NCBI RefSeq assembly: GCF_004011505.1
Contig: NZ_SAUN01000001.1
Span: 1,488,001-1,552,000 of the forward strand
Length of the DNA: 64,000 nt
Direction: 5' to 3'
From: Nonomuraea polychroma
GTDB lineage: Bacteria > Actinomycetota > Actinomycetes > Streptosporangiales > Streptosporangiaceae
In this document: positions 33,771-41,500 of the stretch, in pieces
Numbering within the stretch: the stretch's first letter is position 1
How the letters are laid out: every line of letters begins with the position of its first letter
Program-made: the position numbers and the translations under genes
The notes under the pieces: model-generated
Told to the model about the DNA's origin: nothing
Database searches by the model: none
The model's input: the letters and a program-made list of their open reading frames with translations, nothing else

Positions 33771-34802
33771 TCAGTCCAGGCCGCCGGGCTTGGCCAGAAG
33801 CTCACGCAGAGCCGCGTCGATGAACGCGGTGTCCTTCGGATTGCTGCCGTGCCCGGCGAAGTGGCCCCAGATGCCGGGGATCACGCGGAGTTCGGCGTTG
33901 GTCATGTGGCTGACCGCCCATTCCTCGTCCTCCGGCGGGAAGTAGAGGTCCTTCTCCGCGGGCATCACGATGGAGGTCGCCTTGATGGAGGCGAGGGCGG
34001 CCTCGGTGTCGCCGTCGAAGCCGGGGGTGCGGCCGACGTCTCCGTTCTGCCAGGTCCAGAGCATGGCCAGCAGGTTGTTGGGATCCCGGCCGTCCAGGAA
34101 GAACCCCTCCCAGAAGCCGACGAGGAAATCCTCCAGGGAGGTGTAGCCGAGTTCCTCCCAGGACTTCTCCCAGTAGAAGGCCTGGGAGAAGCCCCACCCG
34201 GCGTACACCCGGGCCAGGGCGCGCAGCCCGGTGGTCGGCCATTGCTCGCCGTACCAGCCGCCGGCGAAGACGGAGTCGGCCGTCAGGGCGGACTTGACGC
34301 CTTCGAGGAAGACGAAGTTGTGGATGCTCGTACGCGGCGAGCCGCAGAACGGGGCGATCCGTTCGACCATCTCGGGGTGGCTCACCGCCCACTGGTAGGT
34401 CTGTCCCGCGCCCATGGACCAGCCCGTCACCAGGGCAATGCGCTCGATGCCGAACACCTCGGTCACCAGCTTGTGCTGCGCCACGATCTGGTCGTGGACC
34501 GTGATGTGCGGGAAACGAGCCCGGTCGTAGGGGGCGGGGGTGTTGCTCGGCGAGCTGGACAGGCCGTTGCCGAGCATGTTGGGGACGATGATGAAGTATT
34601 GATCCGGGTCGAGCGCCATGCCACGCCCGATGAGCCACTCGTTGTCCCAGTGCCGCCCGGAGTACCAGGTGGGGTAGACGATGACGTTGCTCTTGTCCGC
34701 GTTGAGCTCGCCGTACGTCGTGTACGCCAGGAAGGCGCCGCGGAGGGTGGCTCCATGCTGGGTGGTGAAGTCGCCGAGGTCGAAGATCTGGTGGTCGTTC
34801 AT
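33771..34802 (-). CDS. alpha/beta-hydrolase of the homoserine O-acetyltransferase-like family
   Basis: This 343-residue protein has an alpha/beta fold resembling MetX: AYTTYGELNADKSNVIVYPTW, nucleophile elbow GWSMGAGQTY, acid PAEKDLYFPP and His in IWGHFAGHG. The MetX-family segment before the elbow is present, but the acetyl-CoA-site details cannot be judged by eye. Placed between a permease/DUF1097 pair and formamidase, it more likely hydrolyses a nitrogenous substrate than acetylates homoserine. That is inference. AGAGG precedes the ATG by 7 bases. Confidence 0.8.
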   Translation of the reverse strand: MNDHQIFDLGDFTTQHGATLRGAFLAYTTYGELNADKSNVIVYPTWYSGRHWDNEWLIGRGMALDPDQYFIIVPNMLGNGLSSSPSNTPAPYDRARFPHITVHDQIVAQHKLVTEVFGIERIALVTGWSMGAGQTYQWAVSHPEMVERIAPFCGSPRTSIHNFVFLEGVKSALTADSVFAGGWYGEQWPTTGLRALARVYAGWGFSQAFYWEKSWEELGYTSLEDFLVGFWEGFFLDGRDPNNLLAMLWTWQNGDVGRTPGFDGDTEAALASIKATSIVMPAEKDLYFPPEDEEWAVSHMTNAELRVIPGIWGHFAGHGSNPKDTAFIDAALRELLAKPGGLD

Positions 34803-34835
34803 GGGTGGACCTCTTCTGGAGGGTGAACGGGAAGG

Positions 34836-36083
34836 TCAGGAGGTCACCGCGCACCGGCCGCGATCGGTCTTGCGCGGACCGTCGGCGGTCGGGCGGATGT
34901 CGAAGTCGAAGATCGAAGTCGGCAGGTAGAGCGTGCTGCAGGCGTTGGGGATGTCCACCACGCCGCTGAGCCGGCCCTCGATCGGCGCCGAGCCGAGCAG
35001 GAGGTAGGCCTGCTCGCCGCTGTAGCCGAAGGTCTTGAGGTACTCGATGGCGTTGAGGCAGGCGTTTTGATACGCGATGGTGGCGTCGAGGTAGTAGTTG
35101 GTGTCGGTGGTGTGGTCCACGGAGATGCCGACGAACGAAAGGAACTCGCTGTAGCGGGGTTCGACGTTGCCGGGCATGAAGATCGGGTTCGTGGTCACGC
35201 CGTACTTCTCCATGCCGCCCTTGATCAGGTCGACGTGGAGGTCCAGGAACCCGCCCATCTCGATGGCGCCGCAGAAGGTGATCTCCCCGTCGCCCTGGCT
35301 GAAGTGCAGGTCGCCGGCGGACAGCAGGCCACCGGGGACGTGCACGGGGTAGAAGACCCGGGAGCCACGGGTGAAGTTCTTGATGTCGTGGTTGCCGCCG
35401 TTCTCCCGGGCCGGCACGGTGCGGGCGCCCTCGCGGCCGATCCTGGCCGCGTCCTCACCGGCGAGCTGCCCCGCCAGCGTGTTGTCCGGCAGCGGTGGCA
35501 GCGCCAGCGCCGGCACCCGGTACGGATCGGTGTCGATGAGGGCCTGTTCCCGGGCGTTCCAGCGGGCCAGCAACTCGGCGGACGGAGCGGTGCCCATGAG
35601 GCCGGGGTGGGTGATCCCGGTATACCGGACCCCGGGGATGTGCCGCGAGGTGGCCATCTGTCCGTGGAAATCCCAGATGGCCTTGTACGAGTCCGGGAAG
35701 TGGTCGGTGAGGAACCCGCCGCCGTTGTCGCGGGCGAAGACACCGGTGTATCCCCAGCCCGAGCCCGACCCGTCGCTCGTCGGCTGCGGGATCGGGCCCA
35801 GGTCCAGGATGTCCACGATGAGCAGGTCTCCCGGCTCCGCTCCTTCCACCGCGATCGGGCCGCTCAGCATGTGGGCGTGCGACAGGTCGACGTCGCGGAC
35901 GTCATTGGCCGAGTCGTTGTTGCCGATCTGGTTGTCGGTCCAGTCCCGGCACTCGAGACGGAATTCCGCTCCCGGCGACACGGTGGCGGCCGGCGGGATG
36001 TCAGGGTGCCAGCGGTTGTGGCCTGGGATCTTCTGATCGCGCATGGACAGGGTCTGGTCGACGCTGAAGATGACTTCCGGCAT
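34836..36083 (-). CDS. fmdA: formamidase/acetamidase
   Basis: This 415-residue member of the FmdA/AmdA family has the conserved HNRWHPDIPPAATVSPG, DVDLSHAHMLSGPIAVEGAEPGD, HPGLMGTAPS and GDLHFSQGDGEITFCGAIEMGG. It releases ammonia from short-chain amides. ATG 36083 has GGAGG 6 bases upstream. The fmdB gene lies 26 bp before it, the classical fmdAB pairing, so the two share a promoter around 36.4-36.5 kb that carries a GntR-type palindrome. Confidence 0.95.
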   Translation of the reverse strand: MPEVIFSVDQTLSMRDQKIPGHNRWHPDIPPAATVSPGAEFRLECRDWTDNQIGNNDSANDVRDVDLSHAHMLSGPIAVEGAEPGDLLIVDILDLGPIPQPTSDGSGSGWGYTGVFARDNGGGFLTDHFPDSYKAIWDFHGQMATSRHIPGVRYTGITHPGLMGTAPSAELLARWNAREQALIDTDPYRVPALALPPLPDNTLAGQLAGEDAARIGREGARTVPARENGGNHDIKNFTRGSRVFYPVHVPGGLLSAGDLHFSQGDGEITFCGAIEMGGFLDLHVDLIKGGMEKYGVTTNPIFMPGNVEPRYSEFLSFVGISVDHTTDTNYYLDATIAYQNACLNAIEYLKTFGYSGEQAYLLLGSAPIEGRLSGVVDIPNACSTLYLPTSIFDFDIRPTADGPRKTDRGRCAVTS

Positions 36084-36109
36084 GTGCTGCCTCCAAACTG
36101 GTTCGCCGA

Positions 36110-36391
36110 TCAGGGCTTCGGCAGAAGGGCGTGTCGGGGATCCGCCGACCGTGCGGGTGCCCGTCGGGATGCGGGGACCTCGTCGACGACGCGGGGCTCG
36201 TACGCGCTCGCCTCCTGGGCCTGCAACGCCCGGGCCAGCGCGGCGGGCGTGCGGATGACCATCGGGGAGGTGAAGAGGCGACGTGACGGGTGACCGCACG
36301 CCTCACACGGTTCCTCGGGCCGGGCCTGCCCGATCGGGCGGGTCACGTCGAAGGGGCCGCACCCCGCACACCGGTACTGGTACGTCGCCAT
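36110..36391 (-). CDS. fmdB: FmdB-type zinc-ribbon protein
   Basis: This 93-residue protein has the FmdB start MATYQYRCAGCGPFDV and a second knuckle CEACGHPSRRLFTSPMVI, followed by a helical tail. FmdB proteins are putative regulators paired with formamidase. GGAGG lies 5 bases before the ATG. It is the first gene of the amidase operon. Confidence 0.92.
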   Translation of the reverse strand: MATYQYRCAGCGPFDVTRPIGQARPEEPCEACGHPSRRLFTSPMVIRTPAALARALQAQEASAYEPRVVDEVPASRRAPARSADPRHALLPKP

Positions 36392-36404
36392 GGACACCTC
36401 CAAA

Positions 36405-36420
36405 ACTTCATTTCTGAAGT
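36405..36420. promoter_or_regulatory. inverted repeat in the fmdBA leader
   Basis: ACTTCA-TTTC-TGAAGT is a perfect 6-bp inverted repeat with a 4-base spacer, in an A/T-rich patch just before the fmdB Shine-Dalgarno. It could be an operator for a second regulator or a small leader hairpin. Confidence 0.45.
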
Positions 36421-36451
36421 ATTTTTGGAGAAAGTAAATCTGGGTGGCGAC

Positions 36452-36464
36452 GGATGTTACATGC
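36452..36464. promoter_or_regulatory. GntR operator candidate 4, upstream of fmdBA
   Basis: GGATGTTACATGC matches the GCATGTWACATGC palindrome at 12 of 13 positions. It is 61 bp before the fmdB start, linking the amidase genes to the lysine/pipecolate regulator. Confidence 0.6.
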
Positions 36465-36533
36465 GGGTAAACGCTGCGGGCGCGCGTTCGGGCAGCGCTA
36501 CGCCCCGGGCGGTGCGGGAATGTCCGGCGCTCT

Positions 36534-37634
36534 CTAGTAGAGCTGCTGGAGGACGTCCCACTGCAGGCCGTCGGCGGCCGCGAGGAACACACGCTGATTC
36601 AGGTGGCGGTTTCGGACCTGGACTGTGCCACGCGGGCTCTCGTACTCCAGCCCTTCGGCCACGGCCTGGATCCGCTCCACGTCCAGCGCACCCGCCCTGC
36701 GCAGCAGCTCGGTGAGCATGCGCACGCCTTCGTAGCAGGACTCGCCCAGGCTGTTGAGCACCGGCGCCTGCGAGCCGAACCTGCGCCCGTAGGCGGCGGC
36801 GAAGTCGAGCCCGGACGCGGTCGGCAGGTCTTCGAAGTATCCGGCCGAGGTCATCAGGCCCCGGGTGTTCTCCGGTCCGGTGGCGAGGAGGACGTTCTCC
36901 TCGATCAGCGAGCTGAACCGGACGTGGTCTCGATCCAGCCCCGCGCTGCTGAACGCGCGGTTGAAGGTGACGGCGTCATTGCCGATCAAGAGCATGAGGA
37001 CCGCCTCGCACCCGCTGATCGCGACCCGGCTCAGCGTCTCCTCGAAGTCCTCGGTGCCCAGCGGCACATAGATCTCGTCGCACACGACGCCGCCCAGTTC
37101 GGCCAGATAGCGCCGGGCCGCGCGGGCCGTCGATCGCGGCCAGACGTAATCGTCGCCCACGATCGTCCATCGCCGGATTCCCAGCTCGCTCGCGAACCAT
37201 TCCAGCGTCGGCCGCAGCTGGCGATTCGGCGTCTCCCCGGTGAGGAACACTCCAGGGGACCGCTCGCCGCCCTCGTAGAGCGCGGTGTAGACGTACGGCA
37301 CCCGTCCGCCGATGCGCGGCGCGACGACCTCACGTACCGCGGAGATGTGCCAGCCGGCCACGGCGTCGATCATGCCTGCGCAGATCAGCGCGTCGATGTC
37401 GTTCGCCACCTGCTCGGGCGGCGCCCCGCCGTCGACGAGCACCAGCCGCAGCTCCTTGCCCAGCACTCCTGACTCGGCATTGACCTCTTCGGCCGCCAAC
37501 AGCGCACAACATTCGCAGGACGGCCCGAAGATCCCGGCCGGGCCCTGGAGCGGGATCACGAGGGCGACGTCCAGCGTGTCATGGCGCTTGGGCCCCGCGT
37601 GAGAGCCGGGCCACAGGCGCGACTTCTCGATCAT
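36534..37634 (-). CDS. AmiC/Leu-Ile-Val-binding-like ligand-binding protein without signal peptide
   Basis: This 366-residue type-1 periplasmic-binding fold has DVALVIPLQGPAGIFGPSCECCALLAAEEVNAESGVLG, read in parts, then RLVLVDGGAPPEQVANDIDALI and a YVWPRSTARAARRYL segment. It most resembles AmiC/UrtA-type amide or urea binders. The N-terminus (MIEKSRLWPGSHAGPKRHD) has no signal peptide or lipobox and no permease genes follow, so it is probably a cytoplasmic sensor like AmiC rather than a transporter component. It lies upstream of fmdBA and divergent from a MarR gene. Confidence 0.82.
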   Translation of the reverse strand: MIEKSRLWPGSHAGPKRHDTLDVALVIPLQGPAGIFGPSCECCALLAAEEVNAESGVLGKELRLVLVDGGAPPEQVANDIDALICAGMIDAVAGWHISAVREVVAPRIGGRVPYVYTALYEGGERSPGVFLTGETPNRQLRPTLEWFASELGIRRWTIVGDDYVWPRSTARAARRYLAELGGVVCDEIYVPLGTEDFEETLSRVAISGCEAVLMLLIGNDAVTFNRAFSSAGLDRDHVRFSSLIEENVLLATGPENTRGLMTSAGYFEDLPTASGLDFAAAYGRRFGSQAPVLNSLGESCYEGVRMLTELLRRAGALDVERIQAVAEGLEYESPRGTVQVRNRHLNQRVFLAAADGLQWDVLQQLY

Positions 37635-37639
37635 ATCCG

Positions 37640-37720
37640 GTGACGTTACCTATTACTTGTTACCGAAATATTTCACACCGATAAGGAATGGTACCGTGGG
37701 AGGGACGACCACCACGATCT
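37640..37720. promoter_or_regulatory. A/T-rich divergent promoter between the AmiC-like and MarR genes
   Basis: The stretch is far richer in A/T than its surroundings. It holds two GTTACC direct repeats (37655 and 37660 region) and the perfect palindrome GAAATATTTC at 37665-37674. A MarR-type dimer site and both divergent promoters would fit here. Confidence 0.45.
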
Positions 37721-37721
37721 C

Positions 37722-38174
37722 TTGGCAGGGAAGTTGACGACTGCAGCGACCGTACATCGCGACCTCGACTTCGCGCGGCTCCTCACGCTCGTCGAACGGA
37801 GTGTCGTGCAAAAGCTCACTACGGCGCTGAAAGCGGACAACGCCACGATCGAGGAGTGGCGCGTGTTGTCACTGCTGGGCGACGGCAACGGCCGCCCCAT
37901 GACCGAGATAGCCGAATTCGCGGTGCTCTCGCCACCGAGCCTTACCAAGGTCATCGACCGCATGGTGTCGTTGGGCCTCGTGCATCGCCGGGTGGATGAG
38001 GCGGACCGCCGGCGCGTGCTGGTGTTCGCGACGGACCGGGGACGCCAGGCGCTCGAGAAGTGGACCGCCACGGTGGAAGGCCAGTACAAGGAGATCGTTG
38101 ACGCCATCGGCGGCGAGGAGATCGCCCTGCTGCGGGCCCTGCTGGTCCGCGTGTCCGGCCGTCTGGGTCAATGA
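37722..38174 (+). CDS. MarR-family regulator
   Basis: This protein of about 150 residues has the MarR winged helix: IEEWRVLSLLGDGNGRPMTEIAEFAVLSPPSLTKVIDRMVSLGLVHRR followed by the wing DEADRRRVLVFATDRGR. The start is uncertain: TTG 37722 or TTG 37734, the latter 3 bases after AGGGAAG. It is divergent from the AmiC-like gene and probably controls it and itself. It is the last gene before the nonribosomal peptide cluster. Confidence 0.88.
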   Translation: MAGKLTTAATVHRDLDFARLLTLVERSVVQKLTTALKADNATIEEWRVLSLLGDGNGRPMTEIAEFAVLSPPSLTKVIDRMVSLGLVHRRVDEADRRRVLVFATDRGRQALEKWTATVEGQYKEIVDAIGGEEIALLRALLVRVSGRLGQ

Positions 38175-38202
38175 CGTCATTTTGCGCATCCGATTGAGTT
38201 GC

Positions 38203-38216
38203 TGGGAGCGCTCCCA
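38203..38216. promoter_or_regulatory. LacI/CebR-type operator, copy 1 (left border of the NRPS cluster)
   Basis: TGGGAGCGCTCCCA is a perfect 14-bp palindrome identical to the CebR consensus known from Streptomyces. It lies 29 bp after the MarR stop codon. The nearest promoter-like sequence reads leftward into marR. Confidence 0.75.
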
Positions 38217-38220
38217 AATA

Positions 38221-38250
38221 GATGACGAAGAGCTTTCCGAGCTGTCAAGC
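38221..38250 (-). promoter_or_regulatory. promoter-like block repeated at 55248-55277
   Basis: GACGAAGA..TTTCC..GCTGTCAA occurs here and at 55248-55277, each beside a LacI-type operator. Read on the minus strand it gives TTGACA at 38243-38248. Here it points toward marR with no coding gene to drive, suggesting a decayed or duplicated promoter. Confidence 0.4.
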
Positions 38251-38350
38251 TTCGAAAAATAGGGCCGCCGCAAACGCGGGGGGGACGTGCACACATGACG
38301 AATCGTTCTTGTTAGACCACGCTGCGCAGCCGGAAATGCCGATCTAGGCC

Positions 38351-38379
38351 TTGACCTCGGTGGGGCCTAAACCTAGCCT
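38351..38379 (+). promoter_or_regulatory. promoter of the large NRPS operon
   Basis: TTGACC at 38351-38356 and TAGCCT at 38374-38379 are 17 bases apart, a good housekeeping-type promoter. The operator at 38387-38400 covers the expected start of transcription. The leader to the GTG at 38522 is about 135 bases. The rest of 38175-38521 holds no gene. Confidence 0.65.
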
Positions 38380-38386
38380 CCCTCGT

Positions 38387-38400
38387 TGGGAGCGTTCCCA
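38387..38400. promoter_or_regulatory. LacI/CebR-type operator, copy 2
   Basis: TGGGAGCGTTCCCA differs from the perfect palindrome at one base. It begins 7 bases after the -10 element of the NRPS promoter, so a bound repressor would block initiation. Confidence 0.75.
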
Positions 38401-38521
38401 CGGACCTGCACATGCTTCGCCGTTCCGGCTGCACCGATCGCACCGCAGCACATCCCGGTCCAGGGCGTCATCGCCGCGGGCCTCGTACGTGTACAACCGC
38501 GTGTTCCGAGGAGTAAGACGC

Positions 38522-41500
38522 GTGACCAGGAGCTCCCTTTCACCGGCCAAGCAGGCTCTGCTGGAGCGTCGCCTCCGAGCGCGTGCCGCCAAGGTCAGCG
38601 TCCCCCGCCGTGACCCCGGCACCGCGCCGCCGCCCTCGGCCATGCAGGAACGCTTGTGGTTCCTTGAGCAGTACGCCCCCGGCACGGCCGCCTACACCGT
38701 GCCGTTCGCCGCCCGGCTGACCGGCGAACTCGACGAGAACGCGCTGGTCAGGGCGCTGACCGAGCTCACGCGGCGGCACGAGAGCCTGCGTACCAGCCTG
38801 GTCACCACCCCGGACGGCCGCCCGGAGACGATGATCGCCGAGGAGCCGGTCGTGGAGTTCCGCGTCACCGCCGACCCCGGCGAGATCGACGGGGAGCTGG
38901 CCCGGCCGTTCGACCTGGCCCGCCCGCCGCTGCTACGCGCCCTGCTGGTCCGGTCGGCCCCCGAGGAAACCACGCGTGAGCACGTGCTGCTGCTCACCAT
39001 GCACCACGCGATCACCGACGGCTGGTCGTGCGACATCCTGTTCCAGGAACTGCTGGCATTGCACGCGGGCCGGGAGCTGCCGCCGGTGCCGCTGCAGTTC
39101 GGCGACTACGCGCATTGGCAGCGCGGCCGGACCTTCGACGACGACGTGGGCTACTGGGTGTCCCGGCTGGACGGGGTGCCCGCCCTTGAGCTGCCGACCG
39201 ACCTGCCCCGGCCCGCCGAGCAGCGCTGGACCGGCGCCGCCGTGGACGTCATCGTGGACCCCGCCCTCACCGCGTCGATCGCCGAGCTGGGCCAGGCGCA
39301 CCGGGCCACGCCCTACATGACACTGCTCGCCGCCTTCCAGGTGCTGCTCGGCCGGTTCGCCGGGCAGGACGACTTCGCGGTGGGGTCGCCGGTGTCCGGG
39401 CGGGAGCTGCCCGAGCTGGAAGGGGTCGTCGGGCCGTTCATCAACACCCTGGCCATGCGGGCCGACCTGCGCGGCGACCCCACCTTCCGCGACCTGCTCG
39501 GCCGGGTCCGCGACACCACCCTGGACGCCTTCGCGCATCAGGCGCTGCCGTTCGACCGGCTCGTCACCGAGCTGGCCGTGGAGCGGGACGTCAGCCGTAC
39601 GCCGGTGTACCAGACCATGTTCGCGCTGCAGAACTATCGCGGCCGGACCCTGGACACCTCCGGGCTGGGCGCGGAGCCGTACCCGATTCCCACCGTGGCC
39701 AGCCGGTTCGACCTGGCGCTCTATCTCTTCGAGGGCGGCGGCGGGCTGCACGGGCAGCTCGCGTACAGCACCGCGCTGTTCCGGGAGGACACGGCGCGGC
39801 GGCTGGTGGGATGCCTGGAGACGCTCCTGCGGGCGGCGGTCGCCGACCCCGGGCTGCCGATCTCCCGGTTGCCGCTGCTCGGCCCGGACGAGCGGCGGCG
39901 CGTGCTGGCCCTCGGGGTCGCCGAGCCGGCGCCGCCCGCCGGGATCCGGCTGCTGCACGAGGTCGTCGCCGGGCAGGATCCCGAAGCGGTCGCGGTGGTG
40001 GCGGGGGACGTCTCGCTCACGTACGGCGAGCTCGGCACCCGCGCCGATCGGCTGGCCCGGCGGCTGCGGGCCCTCGGCGCCGGGCCCGGGGAACGGGTGG
40101 CGGTGTGCCTGGAGCAGTCGGCCGGACTGGCCGTGGCGGTGCTCGGCGTGCTCAAGGCGGGGGCCGCGTATCTGCCGCTGGATCCGGAGCATCCGGGGGA
40201 GCGGCTGGCGTATGTGGTGAGCGACGCCGGAGTGCGGATCGCGGTGACCGATGCGTCCTCCAGGGGGCGGTTGCCCGACGGGCTGGTCACGGTCGGCCTC
40301 GACGAGCCCGACGGGGATCTCGACGGCCACGAGGTGGTGCCCGTCGACGTGACGCCCGACGACCTGGCCTATGTCATCTACACGTCCGGCACCACCGGCC
40401 GGCCCAAGGGCGTCGCGATCCAGCATCGGCAGGCGCTCGTCTATCTCGCGGGCCTGCGGGAGCGGCTGGAGATCGAACCCGGCGGTTCGTACGGGCTGCT
40501 GCAGTCGCTGGCCTTCGACTTCGGGGTGACGGTCTTCTACGCGTGCCTCATGACCGGCGGGACGCTGCACATCATCGCGCCGCGCACGGCAGGGCATGAG
40601 CTGGCCGAGTACGTCCGGGACGCCGGCATCGACTACCTCAAGATCACTCCGTCTCATCTGGCCGCGTTACAGGCCGACGTGCTGCCGCGCAAGCTGCTGA
40701 TCCTCGGCGGTGAGGCGGCGCCACGCGACTGGGCCGAGGAGCTGGCCGCGTCCGGGCGCTGCCGGGTCGTCAACCACTACGGGCCGACCGAGGCGACGGT
40801 GGGCGTCACCACATACCCGGTCGAGGGCACCGGCGGCACGACCACCACGCTGCCCATCGGCCGGCCGCTGCCGGGGGCTCGGGCGTACGTCCTGGACGAG
40901 CATCTGGAGCCGGTGCCGATCGGCGTCGCCGGGGAGCTGTACCTCGGCGGGGACCGGCTGGCCAGGGGGTATCTCGACCGTCCCGCCCTGACCGCGGAGC
41001 GGTTCCTGCCCGATCCGTACGGTCCGGCAGGCGCGCGCATGTACCGGACCGGTGACCTGGCCCGGCACCTTCCCGACGGGAACCTGGAGTTCCTCGGCCG
41101 CCGCGACCTGCAGGTGAAGATCCGTGGCTACCGGGTGGAGCTGGCCGAGGTCGAATCGGTGCTCGGGGGGTGTCCCGGTGTGACGTCGGCGATCGCCGAC
41201 ATGCGCGGCGGCCTGCTCGTGGCGTACCTCGTCGGTGAGCCCGGCGCCGAGAACCGGCCGGAGGCCGCCGAGGTGCGGACGTGGCTGGCCGAGCGGCTGC
41301 CCGACTACATGATCCCCGCCAGATACGTGTGGCTGGACCAGCCGCCGCCGCTGAAGTCGCACGGCAAGGTGGACCGGGCCGCCCTGCCCGACCCGGCGCC
41401 GGAGACGACCGGCCGGTTCGAGCCGCCGCGGACCGCCGCCGAACAGACCGCCGCCGCCGTGTGGGCCGAGCTGCTCGGCGTCCCCGAGGTCGGCGCCACG

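Noticed and set aside
37869..38294. Minus-strand 141-codon frame downstream of the left-border promoter-like block
   Set aside because: It lies antisense to marR, has the composition of a shadow frame and begins upstream of the putative promoter; no start signal supports it.
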